From Methylobacterium brachythecii (GTDB lineage Bacteria; Pseudomonadota; Alphaproteobacteria; Rhizobiales; Beijerinckiaceae), in NCBI RefSeq assembly GCF_014196345.1, contig NZ_JACIDN010000010.1:149276-213275 (forward strand): a stretch of DNA of 64,000 nt, read 5' to 3'. Shown here piece after piece: positions 42,949 to 51,277 of the stretch; the stretch's first letter is position 1, and every line of letters begins with the position of its first letter. The position numbers and the translations under genes were made by a program. The notes under the pieces are model-generated. The model did no database searches and was not told the origin of the DNA. It saw only the letters and a list, made by a program, of their open reading frames with translations.

Positions 42949-43173
42949 TCAGATCGGCATACCGATCGCATCCATCCTGGCACGCTGCTTCAGGATACTG
43001 ATCCGATGCTCGCGGATGGTGTGCTCGACCTCGGCGATCTCCGAAAGCGGCATGCCGTGCCGGTTCACGGACAAGCTCGTCGACAGCGTCGAAATCAAAA
43101 CCTCTTCGATTTCGATCGCGAGACTGAGACGTGCGCAAAAAGCGCCGAGATCATCGTGCTCTTCACGGGGCAT
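42949..43173 (-). CDS. Small helical protein encoded after an HWE-type histidine kinase
   Basis: 74 residues, beginning MPREEHDDLGAFCARLSLAI, predicted all-helical, ending RARMDAIGMPI. GGA lies 8 bases before the ATG. The composition is protein-like, with few Gly or Pro. It follows the histidine-kinase gene by 61 bases on the same strand and may be cotranscribed. Not recognised; a kinase-associated helper is a guess from position only. Confidence 0.5.
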   Translation of the reverse strand: MPREEHDDLGAFCARLSLAIEIEEVLISTLSTSLSVNRHGMPLSEIAEVEHTIREHRISILKQRARMDAIGMPI

Positions 43174-43234
43174 AACGTTCCAACCGCGCTGACCCCGCTT
43201 GGTTTCCTGGTCGGCGAAAGTCCGATGATGCGTT

Positions 43235-44884
43235 TCAGGTGTTCGCCTGGAATTCCGTGAGCGGCGCAGTCAACTCGCAGATCACTCCTTCCGGCGGATA
43301 GGTCAGCTGCACTTCGCCGCCGATCAGCCCGGCGAGGCCGCGTTCGATCAGGCGGGTGCCGAAGCCTCGGCGGCTCGGGGGCGCGACCAGCGGTCCGTCC
43401 TTCTCGATCCAGCAGATCCGCACGAGCCGATCCTGATCGGAGGTGACCTCCCATTTCACGGTCACATGGCCGTCCGGCGTGGACAATGCGCCGTATTTTC
43501 CAGCGTTGGTCGCAAGCTCGTGGATCATCAGGGCCAACGACAGAGCGGCCTTGGAGCCGACAGGCACGAGCGGACCATCGAGCTTCAGGCGACCGACCTG
43601 AGCATCGTCGTGGATGGAGAGAGCACCCCGGATGACCGCATCGAGGCTGGCCGTCGCATGCTCACCACCGAGCAGGATATCGTGGGCCTTGCCCATGGCC
43701 ACGAGACGAGCCGACAAGGCATCGCCGGCTGCGTCGAGATCGGACGCGTTCCGAATGGTCTGCGCTGCGATGGCCTGCACCATCGCCAGCACGTTCTTCA
43801 TCCGGTGGCTCAGTTCGTGGTTGAGGATGCTCTGTTGTTCTTCGGCCCGCAGACGGCCGATGGCCACCTGCACCCGGTCGGCGACGTTGCGGGCGAAGCC
43901 AATCTCTTCCGGCGCCCAGGCACGCGCCTCGGGGGTGTGGACGTAGAGCAGACCGACGGTGCGGCCTCGTTCACGCACCGGCACGTTGAGCATGGCGCTC
44001 ACGTCGAGCTTGGCGAAAGCAGCCGAATGTCCAGCAGTGCGATCGTCTTCCGATGCCGCGCGAACGACGAGGGTCTCCCCGCTCTGGATCACAGGAACGA
44101 TGGTCCCGTAATCGGCGAGGCGATGGTTGCCGGCGAGGCGGGAGGTGCCCGCCGTCACCCACTCCTCGGCGATCGTCAGAAACTCGCCGGTTTGATCGAG
44201 CTCGCCGTAGCCGGCGCGGCTGCCGTTGAGAACCCTGCCGACGATCTCGGCCGCCCTGGCCGTCATGTCCGCCACCGTGGACGCATCGCGCAGATGGTCG
44301 CCCAGCTCGAGCAATGCAGCGCGGCGTGACGCGGCGGCGGCGGCGAGCAGGTCGCTCGCCTGCATCTTGGCGAGCTGGCCGCGCTCCCGGAGCAGGAGCA
44401 TCACCTGCCGGGCGAGCCTCCGCAGGGCATCGGCTTGCCCCTCGTCCAATCCAGCCGGCCGGGGCTTGTGGTCGATCACGCACAGACTGCCGATCGTCCG
44501 TCCACTGTCCGTCCGGAGCGGTGCGCCCGCATAGAACCGTATGTGCGGCTCGTCGGTCACCAGCGGATTGCCACGGGTCCGTGGATCGGCGCTCAGGTCG
44601 GGAATGATCAGGAGATCCGGCTCACTCAGCGCATAGACGCAGACGGACCGCGTGAGGTCGGTCTGACAGTCTGGGAAGCCTGCACGTGCCTTGAACCACT
44701 GGCGGTCGCTGGCGACCAGGCTGACCAGAGCTACGGGTGCGTCGCAGATCTGCCGGGCGATCTGAACGACATCTTCGAAACCCTCTTCGGGACCGGTATC
44801 GAGAACGTCGAAGGCTTCGAGTTCAGCCAAACGATCCGGGTCGGATGTGTCTGGTCTGATACGGTTTTCCGGAAAAGAGATCAT
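43235..44884 (-). CDS. GAF-domain sensor histidine kinase, HWE/HisKA_2 type
   Basis: 549 residues without transmembrane helices. Two GAF domains (about 20-160, with RSVCVYALSEPDLLIIPDLS; about 195-345) are followed by an HWE-type kinase core: H-box NHELSHRMKNVLAMVQAIAA (His about 360), MIHELATNAGKYGALS (N box), CWIEKDGPLV (W-x-E motif) and RRGFGTRLIERGLAGLIGG. Such kinases feed the general stress response or light/redox signalling in alphaproteobacteria. The signal is unknown. No response regulator is adjacent; a small helical protein gene follows. Confidence 0.9.
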   Translation of the reverse strand: MISFPENRIRPDTSDPDRLAELEAFDVLDTGPEEGFEDVVQIARQICDAPVALVSLVASDRQWFKARAGFPDCQTDLTRSVCVYALSEPDLLIIPDLSADPRTRGNPLVTDEPHIRFYAGAPLRTDSGRTIGSLCVIDHKPRPAGLDEGQADALRRLARQVMLLLRERGQLAKMQASDLLAAAAASRRAALLELGDHLRDASTVADMTARAAEIVGRVLNGSRAGYGELDQTGEFLTIAEEWVTAGTSRLAGNHRLADYGTIVPVIQSGETLVVRAASEDDRTAGHSAAFAKLDVSAMLNVPVRERGRTVGLLYVHTPEARAWAPEEIGFARNVADRVQVAIGRLRAEEQQSILNHELSHRMKNVLAMVQAIAAQTIRNASDLDAAGDALSARLVAMGKAHDILLGGEHATASLDAVIRGALSIHDDAQVGRLKLDGPLVPVGSKAALSLALMIHELATNAGKYGALSTPDGHVTVKWEVTSDQDRLVRICWIEKDGPLVAPPSRRGFGTRLIERGLAGLIGGEVQLTYPPEGVICELTAPLTEFQANT

Positions 44885-44973
44885 GGCGTCGAGGTACAGG
44901 TTGGTGCCAGCGTCACCTTACCGCCAGGCCAGGGCGTTGTCATTGGGACATGACCGCCTGTGGAGAGCAACGG

Positions 44974-45303
44974 CTAGAGCCAGCGCGGCCCGAGAAAGAT
45001 CACGAGCGCCACGACGAGCCACGCCGCGAGCGCTCCGAGAATGGCGAGCCGGTAGTCGAGCGGTCCGGCGAGCCACCACGCTGCGCCGAGGAAGACGAGA
45101 TAGGCGGGAATCGTGCGGGCACCGGCCAGGCATGTCTCGCGGAACGCGCCGGCCTCGCCTTTCGAGCCCACCGCCAGCAGCGCGATGATCGCGAAGGTCG
45201 GTGCCAGCGGCAGGATGCCGGGCAGGACGTTGCCGCGGCGCGAGGCCAGCACGATCGCCATCGTCACCAGGCCGCCGACGATGCCTTTCCAGAGGACGTC
45301 CAT
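44974..45303 (-). CDS. GlpM-like small inner-membrane protein
   Basis: 109 residues with four predicted transmembrane helices and the segment GILPLAPTFAIIALLAVGSK, resembling the GlpM family. Function unknown; GlpM has been linked to alginate production in Pseudomonas. It lies 16 bases downstream of murI on the same strand. Confidence 0.7.
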   Translation of the reverse strand: MDVLWKGIVGGLVTMAIVLASRRGNVLPGILPLAPTFAIIALLAVGSKGEAGAFRETCLAGARTIPAYLVFLGAAWWLAGPLDYRLAILGALAAWLVVALVIFLGPRWL

Positions 45304-45319
45304 CAGCGGCGGTCGAACG

Positions 45320-46210
45320 TCACTGCCGCACCAGCGGCATCGCCTCGACGGTGAGCGAGCGCAGACCGCGGACCGCCAGCGAGCGCTCCAAGGCCGCGCT
45401 CAGGCCCGCGCCGGCAGTGAAGGTACCGAGGACATCCGGGGCGGCCTCCATCTCCTCGGCTGACGGGCCGAGCAGTTGCACCACCCTGCGGGCGATGGCC
45501 GGGGCCGGGTCGATCCAGGTGACGGGCCACGGGGCCAACGCCTCGAAGCGCGGCAGCAGCAGCGGGTAATGGGTGCAGGACAGGCAAATCACATCCGTGC
45601 GCCGGCCGTCGTCGCGCATCACGAAGCAGGGCGCGATCTCGGCCGAGAGCGTCGCGTCATCGACCGGCTGGCCGGCCATCTCGGCCTCGGCGAAGCCGGC
45701 GAGATTGGGAGCGCCGACGAGGGTGACATCGCAATCGCCGGCATAGGTCGCGACGAGGTCGCGAGTGTAGCTGCGCGCAATGGTTCCGGGCGTCGCGAGC
45801 AGCGTCACGACCTTGGATCGCGTCGCGGCGGCGGCCGGCTTGATCGGCGGCACCACGCCGACGAAGGGCGTGACGAAGCGCTGCCGCAGGCTCGGCAACA
45901 CTACGGTCGAGGCCGTGTTGCAGGCGATCACCACGAGATCGGGGGTATGGAGCGCGAGCAGCCGCTCCATCACCGCGAGCACGCGGGCCACCAGCGCGGG
46001 CTCGCTCAGGCCGCCATAGGGGAAGGCCGCGTTGTCGGCGACGTAGACGTAGCGCGCATCCGGCCGCGCACGGCGGACCTGCTCCAGCACGGTCAATCCG
46101 CCGAGGCCGGAATCGAAGACGAGGATCAGCGGTTGGGGGCTCGGCGCGGGCCAAGCCGCAGAGATGGTCGCTCCGGCCATGAGATCGATCCGCATGACGT
46201 CACCCGACAT
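45320..46210 (-). CDS. murI: Glutamate racemase
   Basis: Makes D-glutamate for peptidoglycan. 296 residues. The two catalytic cysteines are present in VVIACNTASTVVLPSLR (about 94-110) and ICLSCTHYPLLLP, with the N-terminal LVFDSGLGGLTVLEQVRRA (about 29-47). About 25 residues precede the conserved domain; internal ATGs at 46195 or 46180 are alternative starts. Downstream is the GlpM-like gene; upstream, the divergent egtB. Confidence 0.93.
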   Translation of the reverse strand: MSGDVMRIDLMAGATISAAWPAPSPQPLILVFDSGLGGLTVLEQVRRARPDARYVYVADNAAFPYGGLSEPALVARVLAVMERLLALHTPDLVVIACNTASTVVLPSLRQRFVTPFVGVVPPIKPAAAATRSKVVTLLATPGTIARSYTRDLVATYAGDCDVTLVGAPNLAGFAEAEMAGQPVDDATLSAEIAPCFVMRDDGRRTDVICLSCTHYPLLLPRFEALAPWPVTWIDPAPAIARRVVQLLGPSAEEMEAAPDVLGTFTAGAGLSAALERSLAVRGLRSLTVEAMPLVRQ

Positions 46211-46436
46211 CGCCCGATGGGCCAGTGTCGAAGCGAGACAATTAACGCAGGCTCACTGCGGCAGCAAAAAGGCCCGAAAACGTAACGCCGGCCCCGAACG
46301 GCCGAAGAAGCCTGTGAATCGCGGGTCGCAAGCCGCCCATTCGGCCGGGGCGCGACGAACGGCGCGGGCCGTCCGACGTTGTCGCAGGGAATTTCATGGC
46401 TACATGCCCGTGGCCTGAGAGAATGAGTACCTAGGA

Positions 46437-47705
46437 ATGGCCGCAAGCGCAGCGATTTCCCACTCCACCGAGCCGCAAGCCGGATCCGCCTTTCCACCGC
46501 CGAGCCCGCAGAAGCGGCCCATCGATCGAGAGGCCTGGATCGCGGCCTACCGGACGGTGCGAGCGGAGACCGAAAGCCGCGCGGCGCCGCTCTCGCCGGA
46601 AGATCAGCAGATCCAGTCGATGGAGGATGCGAGCCCGACCAAGTGGCATCGCGCCCATACGACCTGGTTCTTCGAGCAGTTCCTGCTCGGCGAGCATTGC
46701 CCGGGATACCGGATCTACGACGAGCGCCTGCACTACCTGTTCAACTCGTACTACGTGCAGGCCGGCCCGCGTCAGCCGCGCTTCATGCGGGGCATGATCA
46801 CGCGGCCGACGGCCGAAGAGACGCGCGGCTACCGTGCCCATGTCGACGCTGCCGTAGCATCGTTGCTCCGCGACGCGGAGACGGCGGCCCTCGAGGCGAT
46901 CCTGCCGATCCTCGAGATCGGCCTCTATCACGAGCAGCAGCATCAGGAGTTGATGCTCACCGACATCCTGCATGCCTTCGCGCAGAACCCGCTCGGGCCG
47001 GTTTACGATGAGGCTTGGCGTTGGCCCGTCTCCGAGAGCCGGAAGGGACAGGTCGAGCTGTCGCGCAGCGTCACCCAGATCGGCCATGGCGGCGAGGGCT
47101 TCGCCTTCGACAACGAGTCGCCGCGCCACGACGTGCTGGTGTTGCCGGCAACCATAGATCGCGCGCTGGTCACCAATGCCCAATGGCTGGCCTTCATTGA
47201 AGACGGTGGATACCGGCGCGCCGAGTTCTGGCTCTCCGACGGGTGGCTCAAGGTCCAATCGGAAGGCTGGGAGGCGCCCGGCTACTGGCGCCGGACCGAG
47301 CGCGGCTGGTCGAGCATGACGCTCGCCGGCATCCAGCCGATCGATCCGACCCAGCCCGTCACCCATATCAGCTACTACGAGGCCGATGCCTTCGCCCGCT
47401 GGTCCGGCCGCGACCTGCCGACCGAGGCCGAATGGGAGATCGCCGCGCGCGACGGCCTGCTCGGCGATGCCTTCGGCCATGTCTGGCAATGGACCCGCAG
47501 CGCCTACGGCCCCTATCCCGGCTACCGCCCGCTCCCCGGCGCGCTCGGCGAGTACAACGGCAAGTTCATGTCGAACCAATACGTGCTGCGCGGCTCGTCC
47601 GTGGCGACGTCCGAGGGACATGCCCGGATCGGCTACCGGAACTTCTTCTACCCGCACCAGCGCTGGCAGTTCACGGGGCTGCGGCTGTCCGACGCCGGAC
47701 GCTGA
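46437..47705 (+). CDS. egtB: Ergothioneine biosynthesis sulfoxide synthase EgtB
   Basis: Non-heme iron enzyme that joins a thiol (gamma-glutamylcysteine or cysteine) to hercynine with O2. 422 residues: an N-terminal DinB-like domain (about 30-190) with the iron histidines in KWHRAHTTWFFEQFLL (His71 and/or His74) and YHEQQHQELMLTD (His165, His169), and a C-terminal formylglycine-generating-enzyme-type domain (about 200-422) with PTEAEWEIAARDG and VLRGSSVATS. Next is egtD, so hercynine formation and sulfurisation are encoded together. Whether cysteine or gamma-glutamylcysteine is used is not evident. Confidence 0.93.
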   Translation: MAASAAISHSTEPQAGSAFPPPSPQKRPIDREAWIAAYRTVRAETESRAAPLSPEDQQIQSMEDASPTKWHRAHTTWFFEQFLLGEHCPGYRIYDERLHYLFNSYYVQAGPRQPRFMRGMITRPTAEETRGYRAHVDAAVASLLRDAETAALEAILPILEIGLYHEQQHQELMLTDILHAFAQNPLGPVYDEAWRWPVSESRKGQVELSRSVTQIGHGGEGFAFDNESPRHDVLVLPATIDRALVTNAQWLAFIEDGGYRRAEFWLSDGWLKVQSEGWEAPGYWRRTERGWSSMTLAGIQPIDPTQPVTHISYYEADAFARWSGRDLPTEAEWEIAARDGLLGDAFGHVWQWTRSAYGPYPGYRPLPGALGEYNGKFMSNQYVLRGSSVATSEGHARIGYRNFFYPHQRWQFTGLRLSDAGR

Positions 47706-47803
47706 CCGGCAGACGGCATGAACAAATCGACTGAAGTCCAGTTTGTTATCCCGACATCGGTTCGCCCCTGCGGATCGCCGGTGTCACGAACGGAGGACGC
47801 CGC

Positions 47804-48784
47804 TTGACCATCACCCCCCGTTTCGAGGGCGCCAGCCCGATCGGCCCCCTGCCGGATGATCGCCGTTTTCTCGAAGACGTCTGGGAGGGGCTGTCCGCGA
47901 CCCCGAAAGCCCTGCCGGCGAAGTACTTTTACGACGCGGCGGGCTCGCAGCTGTTCGAGGGCATCACCGGACTGGCCGAATACTATCCGACCCGCACGGA
48001 ATTGCGCATCCTCGACGAGCATGGTGCTGCGATCGCCGCCACGCTGCCGCGGGGCGCCGCCCTCGTCGAATTCGGCGCCGGCTCGACCGTGAAGGTCCGG
48101 CGCCTGCTGCGCCATCTTCGCGATCTCGCGGCCTACGTTCCCGTCGACGTCTCGGGAGAGTTCCTTAACGCCCAGGCCACGACCCTGCGCCGCGACAGGC
48201 CAGGGCTGGCCGTCGAGCCGGTCGTCGCCGACTTCACGCAACCTTTCGCGCTACCGGACTCGATCGGCGATGCGCCGCGCGCGGGCTTCTTCCCAGGCTC
48301 GACCATCGGCAATTTCCGACCTGAGGAAGCCGCCAGCCTTCTCGACACCTTCGGAAAAATCCTCGGCAAGGATGCTTGGCTCATCGTCGGCGTCGACCTG
48401 GTCAAGGACACCAGCGTGCTCGAAGCCGCCTATGACGATGCCGCCGGGGTCACGGCCGCCTTCAACCTGAACCTGCTCACCCGGATCAACCGTGAACTCG
48501 CCGGCAGCTTCGAGCGCGACAGCTTCCGGCATCGCGCTTTCTTCAACGCCGCCGCGTCGCGGATCGAGATGCATCTCGTCAGCCAGGCGAAGCAGGAGAT
48601 CGAGGTCGGCGGCCGGCGGTTCGGCTTCTCGGCAGGTGAGACCATCCACACCGAGAACAGCTACAAGTATTCGATCGCCAGCTTCCAGAACCTCGCCGGC
48701 GGCGCCGGATGGGCGGCGGAAGCCGTCTGGACGGATGCCGACGGCCTCTTCTCGGTGCATGCCCTGCGCCGCGTTCGCGATTGA
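47804..48784 (+). CDS. egtD: L-histidine N(alpha)-methyltransferase EgtD
   Basis: S-adenosylmethionine-dependent trimethylation of histidine to hercynine, the first step of ergothioneine synthesis. 326 residues from a TTG at 47804 with GGAGGA upstream. Family motifs: PAKYFYDAAGSQLFEGITGL (about 39-58), EFGAGSTVKVRRLL (SAM-binding, about 89-102), FFPGSTIGNF, and the late HTENSYKYSIASFQNLA. Lies 98 bases after egtB. No egtA, egtC or egtE was found in the window. Confidence 0.94.
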   Translation: MTITPRFEGASPIGPLPDDRRFLEDVWEGLSATPKALPAKYFYDAAGSQLFEGITGLAEYYPTRTELRILDEHGAAIAATLPRGAALVEFGAGSTVKVRRLLRHLRDLAAYVPVDVSGEFLNAQATTLRRDRPGLAVEPVVADFTQPFALPDSIGDAPRAGFFPGSTIGNFRPEEAASLLDTFGKILGKDAWLIVGVDLVKDTSVLEAAYDDAAGVTAAFNLNLLTRINRELAGSFERDSFRHRAFFNAAASRIEMHLVSQAKQEIEVGGRRFGFSAGETIHTENSYKYSIASFQNLAGGAGWAAEAVWTDADGLFSVHALRRVRD

Positions 48785-48795
48785 GCGCGGCGCAA

Positions 48796-48825
48796 GAAAA
48801 AGGCCTTCCCGCATGAGCGGGAAGG
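48796..48825 (-). terminator. Rho-independent terminator of ecm
   Basis: On the minus strand CCTTCCCGC, loop TCAT, GCGGGAAGG, then CCTTTTTCTT. Lies about 30 bases after the ecm stop codon and just downstream of convergent egtD, for which the preceding bases give only a weak T run. Confidence 0.85.
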
Positions 48826-48856
48826 ACTTGGTGTTACGTCGCGCCGGCGTGGGCGA

Positions 48857-50938
48857 TCAGTAGACCGTCTCGGCACCCTCTGCTCTGGGCGCGGCACCTC
48901 GGATGCCGGCCTTGGTGTCGGCACGTTCGGCATCCCGCTTGTCGAGCGCCCGCCCGACCACCTTCGCGATGCCGACCATGATCGTGTCGAGCACGTAATC
49001 CTTCGGCGTGTAGACGGCGTTCACGCCGAGGTTCTTGAGCACCAGTTCGTCTTCGGGCGAGATGATACCGCCGACCACGAGGGGAATGTGGTCGAGGCCT
49101 GCCTCGCGCAGCTTCGCCTTGACGTCGCGAACCAGCGGCACGTGCGATCCCGACAGGATCGACAGGCCGATGACGTGCGCACCGGTCTCCTTCGCCTTGG
49201 CGACGATCTGCGCTGGCGTCTGCCGAATGCCCTCGTAGGTCACGTCGAAACCGACGTCGCGGGCGCGGAGCGCGATCTGCTCGGCGCCGTTCGAATGCCC
49301 ATCGAGCCCCGGCTTGCCGACCACCATCTTCGGTGTCTCGCCAAGGCGTTCGCCGAGATCGGCGATCAGCAGGCGGGCGTCCACTGCCGCTCCCGACGTC
49401 ACCGTCTCCAGGGTGACGCCCGTCGGTGCACGGTATTCTCCGAACACGTCCCGGAGCCGCTGGCCCCATTCACCGGTGGTGACGCCCGCCTGCGCGGCGG
49501 CAATCGAGACCGGCATGATGTTGTCGCCCGAGCGCGCCGCCTGTTCGAGCGCTTCGAGCGCCCGGCCGACCGCGTTCTCGTCGCGCTTCGAGCGCCAGGC
49601 GCGGATGCGGGCCTCGGCCTCCATCTCGACGGTCTCGGAGACGGTGAAGATGGCCCCCTCCCCTGCCGTCAGCGGCGAGGGCTCGCCCTGCTCCCACTTG
49701 TTGACGCCCACCACGATCTGGTCGCCGGACTCGATCGCCGAAATGCGCTTGGCGTTCGACTCGACGAGTGCCCGCTTCAGCTCACCGGCCTCGACGGCGA
49801 GGACCGCGCCGCCGAGGCCGTCGATCCGCTTGATTTCGGCCCGGGTCTCTTCCTTCAAGGCTTCGACGCGCGCCTCGATCACCTTCGAGCCATCGAAGAT
49901 GTCGTCGTATTCGAGGAGATCGGTCTCGTAGGCGAGGATCTGCTGCATGCGCATCGACCATTGCTGATCCCAGGGGCGCGGCAGGCCGAGCGCCTCGTTC
50001 CAGGCCGGAAGCTGCACGGCGCGGGCGCGGGCGCGCTTCGACAGCGTCACCGCCAGCATCTCGATCAGGATGCGGTGGACGTTGTTTTCGGGCTGCTGCT
50101 CGGTCAGTCCGAGGCTGTTGACCTGCACCCCGTAGCGGAACATCCGCTTCTTCGGGTTGTCGATGCCGTAGCGCTCCTGCGCGATCTCGTCCCAGAGCTC
50201 GGCGAAGGCCCGCATCTTGCAGATTTCGGTGACGAACCGCATGCCGGCATTCACGAAGAACGAGATGCGGCTGAACACGTCCGGGAAGGTCGCCTCGTCG
50301 AAATTCGGGTCGTTCCGCACCGTGTCGAGGATCGCGATCGCAGTGGCGAGCGCGTAGGACAGCTCCTGGACCGGCGTCGCCCCTGCCTCCTGCAGGTGAT
50401 AGGAGCAGACGTTCATGGGGTTCCACTTCGGAACCTCCTTCGTCGTGAACAGGATCATGTCCTTGGTCAGCCGCAGGGACGGCTGAGGCGGGAACACGTA
50501 GGTCCCGCGTGACAGGTACTCCTTGATGATGTCGTTCTGCGTCGTGCCCTGGAGCGCGGCGATCGGCGCGCCCTGCTCCTCGGCGACCGCGAGATAGAGC
50601 GACAACAGCCACGGCGCGGTGGCATTGATCGTCATCGAGGTGTTCATCTGGGCGAGCGGGATCTGGTCGAACAGAGTCCGCATGTCGCCGAGATGGGCGA
50701 CCGAGACGCCGACCTTGCCGACCTCGCCGCGGGCGAGCTCGTGATCGGGGTCGTAGCCGGTCTGAGTCGGCAGATCGAAGGCCACCGACAGGCCGGTCTG
50801 GCCCTTGGCGAGATTGCCCTTGTAGAGTTTGTTCGACTCGACCGCGCTCGAGTGGCCCGCATAGGTGCGGATGAGCCAGGGCTTGTCCCGCTTGACCTGC
50901 TCGCGCTGACCCTCCGCGACGCTCGCGTTACTGGTCAT
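48857..50938 (-). CDS. ecm: Ethylmalonyl-CoA mutase (B12-dependent)
   Basis: Converts (2R)-ethylmalonyl-CoA to (2S)-methylsuccinyl-CoA in the ethylmalonyl-CoA pathway for C2/C1 assimilation; known as meaA in Methylorubrum extorquens. 693 residues from the ATG at 50938 (GGAG 9 bases upstream). N-terminal TIM-barrel substrate domain with RTYAGHSSAVESNKLYK, NTSMTINATAPWLL, and C-terminal cobalamin domain with KPGLDGHSNGAEQIA (His ligand motif DxHxxG, about 545-550), LSILSGSH and VVGGI. The whole resembles Rhodobacter Ecm rather than methylmalonyl-CoA mutase (shorter, single chain). No other pathway genes are nearby. Confidence 0.9.
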   Translation of the reverse strand: MTSNASVAEGQREQVKRDKPWLIRTYAGHSSAVESNKLYKGNLAKGQTGLSVAFDLPTQTGYDPDHELARGEVGKVGVSVAHLGDMRTLFDQIPLAQMNTSMTINATAPWLLSLYLAVAEEQGAPIAALQGTTQNDIIKEYLSRGTYVFPPQPSLRLTKDMILFTTKEVPKWNPMNVCSYHLQEAGATPVQELSYALATAIAILDTVRNDPNFDEATFPDVFSRISFFVNAGMRFVTEICKMRAFAELWDEIAQERYGIDNPKKRMFRYGVQVNSLGLTEQQPENNVHRILIEMLAVTLSKRARARAVQLPAWNEALGLPRPWDQQWSMRMQQILAYETDLLEYDDIFDGSKVIEARVEALKEETRAEIKRIDGLGGAVLAVEAGELKRALVESNAKRISAIESGDQIVVGVNKWEQGEPSPLTAGEGAIFTVSETVEMEAEARIRAWRSKRDENAVGRALEALEQAARSGDNIMPVSIAAAQAGVTTGEWGQRLRDVFGEYRAPTGVTLETVTSGAAVDARLLIADLGERLGETPKMVVGKPGLDGHSNGAEQIALRARDVGFDVTYEGIRQTPAQIVAKAKETGAHVIGLSILSGSHVPLVRDVKAKLREAGLDHIPLVVGGIISPEDELVLKNLGVNAVYTPKDYVLDTIMVGIAKVVGRALDKRDAERADTKAGIRGAAPRAEGAETVY

Positions 50939-51277
50939 CCCACTCAACTCCATTCGTATTTTGTATACACGCGCGCTCGCATGCAGCGTTGTCGCGCACC
51001 GTAACGAAGCGGGAAGAGAAGGTCATTAGGCGCAGCACCCGCCATTGGTCGGGCATCCGCCGAAAAAACTTTGCGGGCTCTTTGAAGCGAACTCGTCCTA
51101 GCGACGCCTTTACTGGCCGAATTGGGTTTGCTGGTTCGGGGTCGGAGTGATCGCGTCCTCGATCGGGCGCTGCCCCATGATGTGGTTCAGACTTCGTCCA
51201 AGTTGTGGGGCTTCCAGAGGTCCGTATGATCCTGCCACGACGGCTGGCTCGGTCGACGTCATTTGTCGGAGGGACCT
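50939..51277. other. Intergenic region upstream of ecm
   Basis: About 340 bases with no gene I can support. It should hold the ecm promoter; TTTTGTATAC-type A+T-rich sequence near 50955-50970 may belong to it. No B12 riboswitch was recognised, and no terminator hairpin for flhA reading the other way was expected as flhA ends at 51278 on this strand. Confidence 0.4.

Noticed and set aside
50939..51277. Cobalamin riboswitch upstream of ecm
   Set aside because: No B12-box-like sequence or matching fold recognised; B12-using enzymes are rarely riboswitch controlled.
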